From: Algoriphagus sp.
GTDB lineage: Bacteria > Bacteroidota > Bacteroidia > Cytophagales > Cyclobacteriaceae
DNA length: 64,000 bases
Direction: 5' to 3'
Assembly (NCBI RefSeq): GCF_029254265.1
Contig: NZ_JAQWXX010000099.1
Coordinates: 52,718 to 116,717, forward strand
The position numbers and the translations under genes were made by a program. Below the pieces are notes generated by a model. It was given only the letters and a program-made list of their open reading frames with translations, was not told where the DNA came from and made no database searches. This document shows positions 19,770-28,629 of this stretch, in pieces; position 1 is the stretch's first letter; each line of letters starts with the position of its first letter.

Positions 19770-21119
19770 TTATACTTTCGGCGGTTCCCAGCCTTTTTCA
19801 TATTCTCGGGACCAAAGGGCTTTTCCTTTTTCGGAATTTTGAATGTGACCATTTTTAGGATCACAAACCAAGGTTTCTCCTGTACGGTAAGCGATGTTGG
19901 CCAAATGACAGAGTAGGGTAGAGACGGCACCTTCCTCGATATTGGAGTTTTGCTTTTCAGTTCCTCTGACAGCATTAAAGAAATTGACAACGTGCATGGT
20001 GCTCATATCTCCTCCACCACCAAGCTGAGTTCCTCCTTCATTGCCTCCGCCTAGATTTTCTTTGACTAATTTTCCGCTTCGGTCATATTGCTTATAACCT
20101 CCTCGATTCACAAAAACTGTCCCATCTGTTCCATAAATTATGGTGCCTCGGTCAGACCCATAGGTATTGTATGCGTTTCTGCTTTTTCCATCCCATTCGA
20201 TCACGGAGCCATTTTCGAATTTGAATTGGGCTTCCATTGTATCGTACATCGTCCAACCATCCTGAGGGAAATGACGCTTTGCAGCTTCTACTTCCACCAT
20301 ACTTGGATAATCTACTTGGAGCGCCCATCTAGCCACATCAAGCTCATGGGTGGCATTATTTCCGGTTTCAGCTGTTCCATATTCCCAGCCATACCAGTGC
20401 CAGTTGTAATCCCAAGTATCATGAGTATAGGCTCTTCGAGGAGCTGGACCTTGAAATAATTCCCAATCCAATCCTTCAGGTGCAGGTGCTACTTTTGGCA
20501 AAGGAACTTCACCTCGACCATTACTATAGAATGCAGTAGCCTTGTAGGCTGTTCCTATTACGCCCGCGTGGATGGCTGCTATTATTTCCCGACTTTCCGG
20601 AGCAGATCTCTGTTGGTTTCCCATTTGTACCACTTTCCCGTATTTCTTTTGGAGTGCGATCAACAATTCGCCTTCTCTGGGATTGTGGGAGCAGGGCTTT
20701 TCTACATAAACATGCTTTCCACGCTCCAGCGCTAGCCAAGTTCCGGGAGCATGCCAATGATCCGGAGTAGCGATGATCATTGCATCGACATCTTTGTCAT
20801 CCATCACTTTCATAACATTCTGCTCAAGTTTTGGAGCATAATCGATATGTTTCGCAAAATTCTTTGCAGCTTTTGGCATTTGAGACTCCATGGCATCACA
20901 GAGGTACAAGAGATTGACATTACTGGATTTCATGCCGATCGGCTCATAATAAGCACCCAATCTTCTTCCTAATCCTGCTATCGCAACATTGATCCGATCG
21001 TTTGCTCCAATAATATTCCCGTAGGATTTTGCTGAAAAGGCCATCGAACCCAATGCTGAGAGTCCAAAGGTCGCAGCGGCGGATTTTTTAATGAATTGTC
21101 TTCTGGGGTTATTGCTCAT
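19770..21119 (-). CDS. Gfo/Idh/MocA family oxidoreductase with Tat signal
   Basis: NAD(P)-dependent sugar oxidoreductase family protein. The N-terminal Tat motif RRQFIKKSAAA followed by a hydrophobic stretch implies folded export. The Rossmann segment is INVAIAGLGRRLG, and the catalytic-region EKPCSHNPREGE (about residue 140) is family typical. WHWYGWEYGTAETGNNATHELDV is characteristic of the Bacteroidota/Planctomycetota exported subgroup. It is directly downstream (15 bases) of the double-DUF1080 lipoprotein gene. This pairing is known from 3-keto-glycoside pathways, where a Gfo/Idh enzyme oxidises C3 and a DUF1080 protein cleaves the keto-sugar. The actual substrate here is unknown. Confidence 0.9.
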   Translation of the reverse strand: MSNNPRRQFIKKSAAATFGLSALGSMAFSAKSYGNIIGANDRINVAIAGLGRRLGAYYEPIGMKSSNVNLLYLCDAMESQMPKAAKNFAKHIDYAPKLEQNVMKVMDDKDVDAMIIATPDHWHAPGTWLALERGKHVYVEKPCSHNPREGELLIALQKKYGKVVQMGNQQRSAPESREIIAAIHAGVIGTAYKATAFYSNGRGEVPLPKVAPAPEGLDWELFQGPAPRRAYTHDTWDYNWHWYGWEYGTAETGNNATHELDVARWALQVDYPSMVEVEAAKRHFPQDGWTMYDTMEAQFKFENGSVIEWDGKSRNAYNTYGSDRGTIIYGTDGTVFVNRGGYKQYDRSGKLVKENLGGGNEGGTQLGGGGDMSTMHVVNFFNAVRGTEKQNSNIEEGAVSTLLCHLANIAYRTGETLVCDPKNGHIQNSEKGKALWSREYEKGWEPPKV

Positions 21120-21134
21120 GATAAATTCTATATT

Positions 21135-22517
21135 TTAGTTTAAGGTCTTGATTTTGATGTTCTTAAAGCTTACTTCATCTCCATGATCTTGAAGCAAGAT
21201 ATGGCCTTCAGCTGCTTCACCAAAATTTTCCCATATTTTGTATTTACTGATCGCTACCAAATCTTTGAATTCTTTGGATCCCCTTTGATATTCAACTACT
21301 TTGATGCCATTTAGGTAATGCTCCACTTTGTTGTCAGGATAGACCACAACTCTTCCTTTATTCCATTCGCCTATCGGTTTGATGAATCTTGGCTGCTTAT
21401 CCGCCTTAATGAGGTCATATAAGGAAGCAAGAGTTCTGTTTCCTTCAATTCCCATCTTCGCATCCGGGTGTTTTTCATCATCCAGTATTTGATATTCCAG
21501 ACCTATAGCTGAGCCTTTGTTCCCTTCGGTCAAGGTTACAAAGTATTTCAGACCGCTGTTAGCTCCTTCGGTAAGTTTGAAATCAAAAGCCAAGTCAAAG
21601 GAGCTGAACATCTCTTCTGTTACGATGTCTCCTGCATTAGTGGATTCGCCTCCATTTGACTTTGCAATAGTCAAAATACCATCATTGATACTCCAGCCAA
21701 AGTCTGGGAAAGTATCCTTATAAGCACCTCTCCATCCATCGCTGTTTTGGCCATTGAAAAGCAACCTCCATCCATTTGCTTTTTCATAATCAGTCAATGA
21801 GTTTAGGCTATTGTTGACTACGAAAATATCTTTGTTAAATGGTTTAGAGACAAGATTTTCCGTCTGAATTTTTACATTTTTAAATGAGGTCTTTCTTCCA
21901 GCATCTTCTGGTTTCTGAATGCTATGCACTTGTAGTCCAACAAAGCCTGTTTTGTCCATGTCATCTACTACATAGGCTACTTCCTGACCGTTTACCCAAG
22001 TTTTGATTTCATTACCGATTGCTTCGATTCGATAATGGTTGAATTCACCCATCTTGAAAGCAGATTTTGCATCGGGGTTCAGATCAAGAGGATATAACCA
22101 GCCTCTTCTTGCTTCATCATATAATCCACCTGACCAAGCTCTTTCGGAAGGATCTGCTTCTATTTGATAGCCAAATACAAGGCCTTTTCCGTCTCTGGCA
22201 GCTGGATCAAATTGCCCTCTGGCCATTATTCCTGAATTGCTGGAAAGATGTTCGATCTTGAGATCAAGCTCCAAAATAAAATCTCCATAAGTTTTCTCCG
22301 TGATCAGGAATGTATTTGGAGATCCTGCTACGGCTGACCCTACGATAGTTCCGTCAACTACTTCAAATGTGGCAGTACCTGCTACCGGCTTCCAACCTGT
22401 TAGGTCTTTTCCGTTGAATAAGTCTGTCCAGCCATCATCTGTTTTTTGTTCACCGGCACAGCTGAAAAGCAAGATGGATGAGAATATGACCGCTATTAGA
22501 TTTCGGGTGTGTTTCAT
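21135..22517 (-). CDS. Tandem DUF1080 (3-keto-disaccharide hydrolase-like) lipoprotein
   Basis: A 460-residue lipoprotein (lipobox ILLFSCAG, Cys at about 20) with two concanavalin-like DUF1080 domains, roughly residues 30-215 (WTDLFNGKDLTGWKPVAG...) and 250-457 (GWRLLFNGQNSDGWRGAY...). Each has the typical NSGIMARG or NSGLKYFV core and ends in FKNVKI or FKNIKI. DUF1080 proteins include 3-keto-glucoside eliminases/hydrolases. Its stop lies 15 bases from the Gfo/Idh oxidoreductase, forming a two-gene unit. A LacI-type operator is found about 265 bases upstream. The surface or periplasmic side of a membrane is the expected location. Confidence 0.88.
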   Translation of the reverse strand: MKHTRNLIAVIFSSILLFSCAGEQKTDDGWTDLFNGKDLTGWKPVAGTATFEVVDGTIVGSAVAGSPNTFLITEKTYGDFILELDLKIEHLSSNSGIMARGQFDPAARDGKGLVFGYQIEADPSERAWSGGLYDEARRGWLYPLDLNPDAKSAFKMGEFNHYRIEAIGNEIKTWVNGQEVAYVVDDMDKTGFVGLQVHSIQKPEDAGRKTSFKNVKIQTENLVSKPFNKDIFVVNNSLNSLTDYEKANGWRLLFNGQNSDGWRGAYKDTFPDFGWSINDGILTIAKSNGGESTNAGDIVTEEMFSSFDLAFDFKLTEGANSGLKYFVTLTEGNKGSAIGLEYQILDDEKHPDAKMGIEGNRTLASLYDLIKADKQPRFIKPIGEWNKGRVVVYPDNKVEHYLNGIKVVEYQRGSKEFKDLVAISKYKIWENFGEAAEGHILLQDHGDEVSFKNIKIKTLN

Positions 22518-22877
22518 TTGTATATTATTTTTTTAGATGTCATATGGAATACCCTTGTTAATCATTCCTCTGTCTGAGAACTTTTCACATGGGCATTTCA
22601 TATTTTTATAATTGTTTTTTAAGGGTAATCTCGATAGCTATCAGGAGAAATCTCTCAGGCTTATAATCATACCAGTGTGTGATTTTTCAATTCTGCTCGA
22701 TTTCATAGAAATAAGATATTTTTGTTCATCATAAAATTCAAGATTTAGGGGCATTGCACCAAGGGGAATTCTTTTAAGTTACGCAATCGTTTGCGAGTAT
22801 TCATTTGAAAAATTTATGAATAATGAAGCATTGGTGAAGAGCGGAAAAGAATCCCTTGATCTTTATTACTTTTGCAC
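22518..22877. other. Divergent intergenic region with LacI operator
   Basis: About 360 bases between the DUF1080 gene (-) and the rRNA methyltransferase gene (+). The only structure I can defend is the operator at 22782-22795. No small open frame or RNA motif was recognised. Confidence 0.55.
22782..22795. promoter_or_regulatory. LacI-family operator (site 3)
   Basis: CGCAATCGTTTGCG; the complement CGCAAACGATTGCG matches site 1 at 13 of 14 bases. It lies in the divergent region before the DUF1080-Gfo/Idh unit. This is the most symmetric of the three sites. Confidence 0.72.
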
Positions 22878-24041
22878 ATGCTTGATTTTAATCTCAAAGG
22901 AAAGGTCTTTATCACCTGCAAAGACCGATCTGTTTCTTACCTAGAAAAGGAAGTTCGTGAACTTGGTTTTGTCCCAGAGGCTGTCAGTCGTACGGGAATA
23001 GAGTTGAAGGCATCCATGGAGGAATGTATGGATCTTAACCTTCATCTGCGAACTGCCTCACAAGTGCTTTATGAGATAAAGTCTTTTTACCTTCAAAATG
23101 CGGATGATATCTATCGCCGATTCAAAGCTATTCCTTGGGAAGAGTATATGGATGTGGATGGTTATTTTTCGGTAAGCTCTGTAGCAGAAAATGAAAGCAT
23201 TACCACTCCGCTGATCGTCAATGTCAAGGTAAAGGATGCTATTGTAGATCGATTTCGGGATTTGAAAGGGAGGAGACCTGATTCCGGATCGGACTTCAAT
23301 GGATTGGTTATACAAGTTTACTGGAAAGAGACACAGGCTTCGGTCTACATAAACACATCTGGCGAAACGCTAGCTAAACATGGTTATCGAAAAATCCCAG
23401 GGAAAGCTCCAATGATGGAGGCTTTGGCCGCAGCTACGATCTATGCCACAGAATGGAATACTCGAGTACCTTTTATCAATCCCATGTGTGGATCTGGTAC
23501 GTTAGCAATAGAAGCTGCTTTGATGGCTACGAATCGCTACCCTGGACTCTTTCGGGATCATTATTCCTTTCAGCATGTAATCGGATATGATGAGCAGGCT
23601 TTTTTGGCCAAGAAGAAAAAGCTGGAAGATAAGATTCGGGAAATCCCTGAGTTGATAATTATAGCTTCTGATATTTCCCTTCAGGCAATTGCTTTTGCAA
23701 AGGAAAATGCGATCACCGCAGGAGTTGATCACATGATTGATTTTCAGGTTTGTGATTTCGAAGACACAGAAATCCCTGAAGGTCCAAGAGGAGTGATCAT
23801 GTTCAATCCTGAATATGGAGAGCGTTTAGGAGAAAATGAAGAATTGGAGCTTACCTATAAGCGGATGGGAGATTTTATGAAGCAGAAATGCCCAGGCTAT
23901 CGTGGTTATATTTTCACCGGAAATATGGAGTTAGCTAAAAAAATCGGGTTGAAAGCAAGCAGAAGAATTGAATTTTGGAATGGTACAATTGATTGCCGAT
24001 TGCTTCGATACGATATGTACGAGGGGAAAAAGGAGGAATAA
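22878..24041 (+). CDS. THUMP-domain class I rRNA methyltransferase (RlmL N-terminal-like)
   Basis: SAM-dependent RNA methyltransferase resembling the N-terminal (m2G2445) half of RlmL and the Trm14 group. A THUMP domain (about residues 45-160) precedes a Rossmann-fold catalytic domain with the SAM motif NPMCGSGTLAIEA and ASDISLQAI. The catalytic tetrapeptide is NPEY, here in FNPEYGERLG. I use the ATG at 22878; a TTG two codons upstream is an alternative. It is a single gene, convergent with the DUF4301 gene beyond a long hairpin. Confidence 0.88.
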   Translation: MLDFNLKGKVFITCKDRSVSYLEKEVRELGFVPEAVSRTGIELKASMEECMDLNLHLRTASQVLYEIKSFYLQNADDIYRRFKAIPWEEYMDVDGYFSVSSVAENESITTPLIVNVKVKDAIVDRFRDLKGRRPDSGSDFNGLVIQVYWKETQASVYINTSGETLAKHGYRKIPGKAPMMEALAAATIYATEWNTRVPFINPMCGSGTLAIEAALMATNRYPGLFRDHYSFQHVIGYDEQAFLAKKKKLEDKIREIPELIIIASDISLQAIAFAKENAITAGVDHMIDFQVCDFEDTEIPEGPRGVIMFNPEYGERLGENEELELTYKRMGDFMKQKCPGYRGYIFTGNMELAKKIGLKASRRIEFWNGTIDCRLLRYDMYEGKKEE

Positions 24042-24046
24042 ATTCA

Positions 24047-24097
24047 GAAATCTAAAGTCAGAAGTCTGAAATTTTCAAACTTCTGACTTTAGATTTC
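24047..24097. terminator. Long inverted repeat / bidirectional terminator
   Basis: A perfect 19-bp inverted repeat (24047-24065 with 24079-24097) encloses a 13-base loop between two convergent genes. It begins right after the methyltransferase stop codon. The word-like content (AAAGTCAGAAGTC) recalls the short-period repeats seen at 38808-38870. Confidence 0.75.
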
Positions 24098-24104
24098 ATA
24101 CTTT

Positions 24105-25616
24105 TTATTGGTGTTCGTCCCGAAGAAGATCATTCACTGTTTTTACTGGATTGAAAGTGATCAATGGCACCTCTACAAATAGGGTATTCCAGCCTGACAT
24201 GGCTCCATTCCAAAGTCCGGGAAGTTCTAAAGCTTTCAACTCACGACCATTTTTAGATTTCTCAGTGATGAATCCCGTTTTCATATCTCGGTATTCCATC
24301 AGGTCGAACGATTCTCCTTTATAGTTTCTGGTACCACAAACCAAATCCACAGGATTGAAGTGAGTGGCTGCATTCAAATGAGCAAGAGATTCAGGATCGC
24401 TCAAATCGATTTGAGCTGTTTCGAGGATTTGAAGGGATTGTGAACCGTCGGATTCTTTGATCCAGAATGGTCCTCCACCTGGTTCACCGGTGTTTTTCAC
24501 CATTCCACAGACTCTGATTGGTCTATTTAATTTTGACTTTAAGTAAGCTCCTTGATATTCGATTGAATTAGAATCGAAGTTTTCCGGCAATTTAGCTCCT
24601 AACTCATTTGTGAAAACTGATTTTGCCAAGCTTACAGCATCTTTGGAATACGAATTTTCCAGAGTTTTCAAGGCATTAAAGACTTTGGATTGAATTTCCA
24701 GCAAGAGCCCTCCAATTGCCATTTTGTAGTTTTTGGTTTCCTCTTTCAATCGATCAGGCACAACATTGTCGATGTTTTTAATAAAGATCAAGTCGGCAGA
24801 AATGTCATTTAAATTGTCAAGCAAAGCTCCATGACCAGCTGGTCGGAATAGTATGCTTCCATCTTCTTCCAAGAATGGCTCATTTGAAGAATCTACTGCA
24901 ATTGTATCGGTAGTTTTTTTCTGAGTGGAATAGCTGATATCAAAAGCTACCCCAGTCTTTTTGGAAAGGTCTGGTAAAATACTGTCAATTTCAGCTTTGG
25001 ATTTGGGAAGATGTTCCGGTGAGACTGTGAAGTGTATTTTAACTTTATTTCCTTTCCCCAATGCATATTGAACCCCTTCGATCAAATGCTCATGCGCTGG
25101 AGTTCTACGCTTATCAGGATAGGAATGAAATCGTAAAAGCCCTTTTGGTAGATTTCCATAGCCCAGACCATCGTCTAATAGGAGTGCTGCCAAAATCTCT
25201 TTGTAATTTTTGGTGTCCAGCGCATGCGAAATACTACTTCCCCGACTTTTCAGAACTTCATCTAAATCATCATAGAAAGCAAATTTCTCAATGTTGTTCA
25301 TGAATTTTTGAACAAAAGAACTTTTGCTCAAATCTCCATCACCATCTAGAAAGGAAAATAAGTCTTTAAACATCCTTGATGCAGCTCCACTTGCTGGGAC
25401 AAATTTCACCACCTCAATGCTAGCAGCTTGCTTAGGATAAGTAGATATAAATTTATCCAACTCACTGGATTCTAAAACTTTGATTCCGTTTCCGGGAGTT
25501 GCAGGGCCAGTGATATTTAAAAAAGGAAATCCATTTTTGAAATTATTGATTTGCTCTGCAGCGATCTCAGGGTTCATTCCCTGCTTGATTATTTGTTCTT
25601 CTAGACTTGTATTCAT
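24105..25616 (-). CDS. DUF4301 family protein
   Basis: A 503-residue cytosolic protein of the DUF4301 family found mainly in Bacteroidota. The N-terminal region contains VKFVPASGAASRMFKDL (about residues 67-83). This resembles the substrate-binding loop of nucleotidyltransferase-type sugar-phosphate enzymes, but the function is unestablished. Other conserved-looking blocks are RFHSYPDKRRTPAHEHL, FRPAGHGALLDNLND and GTRNYKGESFDLMEYRDMKTGF. It is a monocistronic gene between the long hairpin and pxpC. No signal peptide is visible. Confidence 0.8.
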   Translation of the reverse strand: MNTSLEEQIIKQGMNPEIAAEQINNFKNGFPFLNITGPATPGNGIKVLESSELDKFISTYPKQAASIEVVKFVPASGAASRMFKDLFSFLDGDGDLSKSSFVQKFMNNIEKFAFYDDLDEVLKSRGSSISHALDTKNYKEILAALLLDDGLGYGNLPKGLLRFHSYPDKRRTPAHEHLIEGVQYALGKGNKVKIHFTVSPEHLPKSKAEIDSILPDLSKKTGVAFDISYSTQKKTTDTIAVDSSNEPFLEEDGSILFRPAGHGALLDNLNDISADLIFIKNIDNVVPDRLKEETKNYKMAIGGLLLEIQSKVFNALKTLENSYSKDAVSLAKSVFTNELGAKLPENFDSNSIEYQGAYLKSKLNRPIRVCGMVKNTGEPGGGPFWIKESDGSQSLQILETAQIDLSDPESLAHLNAATHFNPVDLVCGTRNYKGESFDLMEYRDMKTGFITEKSKNGRELKALELPGLWNGAMSGWNTLFVEVPLITFNPVKTVNDLLRDEHQ

Positions 25617-25690
25617 GGTTATTGGGTTTCGAAAAGTTAAACTGTAATATAGCAGTCAAGTGCACTTTACTCAAGGCAAATCGACTTTTT

Positions 25691-26569
25691 TTATTCTATA
25701 TTAGGTAAGTTTTTTAATTGAAATTGGATTTGCTGCCCAACCTTTTTCTGAGATACTATTGACAAAGCATCTTCCGAAAACTGTAAAATTCTCGGATAGC
25801 CACCGGTAACCTGTGCATCTCGCATCAAAATGATGATTTTACCACCGGAAGTGAGTTGGACTGTTCCTGGATAAACTGGGGCGGTCAATCGTTCGGAAAT
25901 GGAGTTGGGCAAAAGCTCCTCCAATTGAAAAGCCATTCGATTGGCCAAGGTTGAAATTGTGAACCTAGAATCTAATAGCCGGTTTTGAATTTCTTTCGGA
26001 AGCTCTTCAAAGTCAGGTCCTGGATAGACTTCCAAAACCTCATTTTCAAACCATGATGTGTTTTTTTTCGCAGAAGAAAAGGTTGCCTCTCCAAAAGATT
26101 GATTCGTGAAAAAAGGGATTTCATCTCCTTTGGTTAGCATCTTAGAAGCCGTGATTCCAAGATAAAGACTTCTGGAAGTTAAAATCTTTTGGGTCTGAAA
26201 GCCCTGAGCGATCCCTAAATAGACAATGCTTCCTGATAGGAATTTGCCGATTTCCAATTCATCACCTGGCTGGATCCGAATAACCGTGGAGGAAATTAAT
26301 TCACCATTTTTCCGAATTTCAGCATTTGCTCCTGCAACCCCAATGGTTGTATAGCTGTCAAAGCGACACTTGAACCCAGGTTGTGGGATTTCTAAAACTG
26401 CAGCGTCGGGATCGTTCTTAAGTAGGTGATTGATCCAATTGTAAGAACGACGGTCCATCACTCCTGAGATGGGGATGCCCCATTTAGCGAGCCCGATTCT
26501 ACCTTGATCCTGGATACTAGTCCCAGGATTTGTTTTTAAAATTTCCAAATAGCCCACGTCCTTAATCAT
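25691..26569 (-). CDS. pxpC: 5-oxoprolinase subunit C (biotin-dependent carboxyltransferase-like)
   Basis: Subunit of the PxpABC ATP-dependent 5-oxoprolinase that opens pyroglutamate to glutamate. The protein starts LEILKTNPGTSIQDQGRIG and contains GVMDRRSYNWINHLL and EIPQPGFKCRF. The C-terminal segments MAFQLEE and QVTGGYPRI are typical of the KipA/PxpC carboxyltransferase domain. Its start overlaps the end of pxpB by 8 bases. With 292 residues it is of normal size. Gene order here is pxpA-pxpB-pxpC with overlaps throughout, so stoichiometric coupled translation is expected. Confidence 0.93.
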   Translation of the reverse strand: MIKDVGYLEILKTNPGTSIQDQGRIGLAKWGIPISGVMDRRSYNWINHLLKNDPDAAVLEIPQPGFKCRFDSYTTIGVAGANAEIRKNGELISSTVIRIQPGDELEIGKFLSGSIVYLGIAQGFQTQKILTSRSLYLGITASKMLTKGDEIPFFTNQSFGEATFSSAKKNTSWFENEVLEVYPGPDFEELPKEIQNRLLDSRFTISTLANRMAFQLEELLPNSISERLTAPVYPGTVQLTSGGKIIILMRDAQVTGGYPRILQFSEDALSIVSQKKVGQQIQFQLKNLPNIE

Positions 26570-27260
26570 GGCTTTTTATTGGTTTAGGATCAGTGGAAAG
26601 CTGCTCAAATTCTTCCCGACTAATCGGGATAAATCGAATCTGTTCACCTGGTTTTGCAAAAACCGGAGGATTTAAATTCTGATCGAAAAGGGTAATGGGT
26701 GTTTTGCCAATCACATGCCAGCCTCCGGGACTTTCGGTCGGGTAGATTCCGGTTTGAGATCCTCCAATAGCGACAGATCCGGGTTCGATCTTTCGATCAG
26801 GAATACTTTTTCTGGGGAAATGTAAGGCTGGATCCAAGCCATTCAGATACATAAAGCCGGGTAAAAAGCCAAAAAAATGAATTCTATAGGTTTGTTCAGT
26901 ATGTAAAGTGATTAGTTTTTGGATATCAAGTGATAAGGATTTGGAAAGTGAAATTAAATCTTTACCCAACTCAGGATCATAGCAAACCGGGATTTCCCAA
27001 AGTTTGGTTGGTAAGGGTGATAGATCAATACTGGTTTCAACAAAGCACTGCCAAGCCTTAAGATTGGATTGCTTCAGGTCATTTTTTAGTACACAAGAAA
27101 GTGTTTGAAACCCCTTTCTGACTTCGATGACTTCGCTCCCGAACTGAGAAAAAATAGCGTTCTCCCAACTTAAGAGATGATTTAGGAGGATGTCATTTGG
27201 TTTTTCATCCCAAAACAATTCTATTAAAACCGGACTGATTTGTCGAAGTTTTGGCTTCAT
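26562..27260 (-). CDS. pxpB: 5-oxoprolinase subunit B (allophanate hydrolase subunit 1-like)
   Basis: Second subunit of PxpABC, with the KipI/cyclophilin-like fold: YRIHFFGFLPGFMYLNGLD, PRKSIPDRKIEPGSVAIGG, TGIYPTESPGGWHVIGKTP and FAKPGEQIRFIPI. I place the start at the ATG at 27260 (MKPKLRQIS), which overlaps the pxpA stop as ATGA. The longer frame that reads 22 further codons lies entirely within pxpA and is unlikely to be used. It gives 232 residues, normal for the family. Confidence 0.92.
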   Translation of the reverse strand: MKPKLRQISPVLIELFWDEKPNDILLNHLLSWENAIFSQFGSEVIEVRKGFQTLSCVLKNDLKQSNLKAWQCFVETSIDLSPLPTKLWEIPVCYDPELGKDLISLSKSLSLDIQKLITLHTEQTYRIHFFGFLPGFMYLNGLDPALHFPRKSIPDRKIEPGSVAIGGSQTGIYPTESPGGWHVIGKTPITLFDQNLNPPVFAKPGEQIRFIPISREEFEQLSTDPKPIKSHD

Positions 27261-27982
27261 TTCCAATACTTTTTTCGCAGAATTGGAAGGAAATCCATCA
27301 AACCAGGATTGTCCCCATGGAAGCAAAGCGTTTCAGCTTGAGCGGGTAGTTTTTTACCCGAATGGGTAAGGATTTGCTGATCCAGAATGATCGAATCGAG
27401 ATGAACTTCGACTTCTTTCAGCGTAGTGAAAAGTGAGTTGGATTCAGATCTCGGCAGCAGTTGGTAATTGTCTTGATAAGCTCGATCTCCAAAAACTTCC
27501 AATCGAGTCTTTAGTCCAAATTGCTCCGCCCAAAATAGCATTTGGGAACCGGGAGAAACAAAGATTGGAGTTTGTTTGTGATGACCTGAAAGCCAACGAC
27601 AGAGGTCTTGAGCTAACAAAGCATTGGACATCGCATCGTTGTAGAGTGCGCCGTGAAATTTGATATGATCTAGATTTATATCTTGATCTCGAGCTACAAG
27701 CATAAAAAGAGCAAGTTGCTCTTGGATCGAAGTTTTCAAAATTGAGAACTCCAGTTTCATGGATTTTCTTCCAAAATTAGCCCGATCAGGATAGGAGGGG
27801 TGTGCACCTGCTTTAACTTCGTTTTCCTTCGCCAATTTGAGACTTGCCAAAATACTGTTCTCATCTCCAAAATGACCTCCACAAGCAATGCTTGCACAGT
27901 CTATTAATGGAAATATTTTTTCCTCTTTTGGAATTCCCTCGCCGAGGTCACAATTGATTTTTGGAGTTTTATAGCTAGCCAT
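27257..27982 (-). CDS. pxpA: 5-oxoprolinase subunit A (LamB/YcsF family)
   Basis: Catalytic-barrel subunit of PxpABC. The family signature INCDLGEG opens the protein, followed by SIACGGHFGDENSI, KAGAHPSYPDRANFGRKSM, HIKFHGALYND and LEVFGDRAYQDNYQLLPR. It ends with CFHGDNPGLMDFL. At 241 residues it is full length. It is first in the overlapping A-B-C unit; no NRAMP-like or amino-acid transporter accompanies it, unlike many other Bacteroidota loci. The probable role is recycling of spontaneously formed 5-oxoproline. Confidence 0.94.
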   Translation of the reverse strand: MASYKTPKINCDLGEGIPKEEKIFPLIDCASIACGGHFGDENSILASLKLAKENEVKAGAHPSYPDRANFGRKSMKLEFSILKTSIQEQLALFMLVARDQDINLDHIKFHGALYNDAMSNALLAQDLCRWLSGHHKQTPIFVSPGSQMLFWAEQFGLKTRLEVFGDRAYQDNYQLLPRSESNSLFTTLKEVEVHLDSIILDQQILTHSGKKLPAQAETLCFHGDNPGLMDFLPILRKKYWK

Positions 27983-28115
27983 AATAGAAAAGAAAATTAC
28001 AGAATATTTCTAGGATTCAGATTCAAATCCCTTTTCATTGAAAAAATTCAACTCGATTTTGGAAAAAATCCCTGATTTGGAATTTGAAACAACAGGAATT
28101 TTAGATTTCTATATG

Positions 28116-28627
28116 CTATAAATTATTGTAATACTTTATAAGTTCATTCAGTTGTTTGCCGTCTATATTTCCTTTGCTCAAGCGCAAATGATGCATGATT
28201 GCTAGGGATTTTTTCATCCGACTGTCCGGGTTTTTGACTTTAGTTACCAAATAGACTAGGCTTCTTTGTTTTCCCGGGGTAAGCGCCCGAAATATGGTAT
28301 TCGCTTCTTCATCCTGATCTAGCATTACTTGAAATTCTTCTGGTAGCTCATGACCAAACTCGCTAGGATCGCGTTCGATTTTAACATTAACATGATTTCC
28401 CTCCTCGATTTCCAATCTAGATCGGAGCTGTTGATTGATCAAAATGTACCAACAGGTTTTAGATTTAAACAAGGCCATGTGATAGGGACCTGTTAAGTCT
28501 AGCCAAACCAAAACCCTTCGATTGTTTTCATCCATTAATTTGGGGAGCAATTCATCTGGTACAGAGGAATATGATACTGCCAGTGATTGAAGTCAAACTT
28601 GCTTAAGATCCCTTTAAACTCTGTCAT
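28116..28627 (-). pseudogene. YdeI/OmpD-associated (DUF1905-type) protein gene, frameshifted near 28559-28563
   Basis: The 3' part is an open frame (28116 to about 28564) with DUF1905/YdeI features: VLVWLDLTGPYHMALFKSK, LEIEEGNHVNVKIERD, RALTPGKQRSLVYLV and a C-terminal helical YdeI tail (HHLRLSKGN). The expected N-terminus is in another frame. It starts at the ATG at 28627 (MTEFKGILSKFDFNHWQYHIP), then hits a stop after about 31 codons. The frames join as HIP(L)-VPDELLPKL, the usual DUF1905 layout, if one base is restored. The GH-A gene ends 2 bases upstream of 28627, so the two formed one unit. It is either a real recent mutation or a sequencing error. Confidence 0.75.
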
Positions 28628-28629
28628 CG

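Noticed and set aside
22867..22874. TACTTTTG, a -7-like element just before the rRNA methyltransferase start
   Set aside because: No TTTG at the required 19-base distance, and it would imply a nearly leaderless transcript; not enough to call a promoter.
27261..27326. Longer N-terminus of pxpB
   Set aside because: The extra codons lie inside pxpA in another frame; the ATG at 27260 overlaps the pxpA stop as ATGA and begins the family homology.
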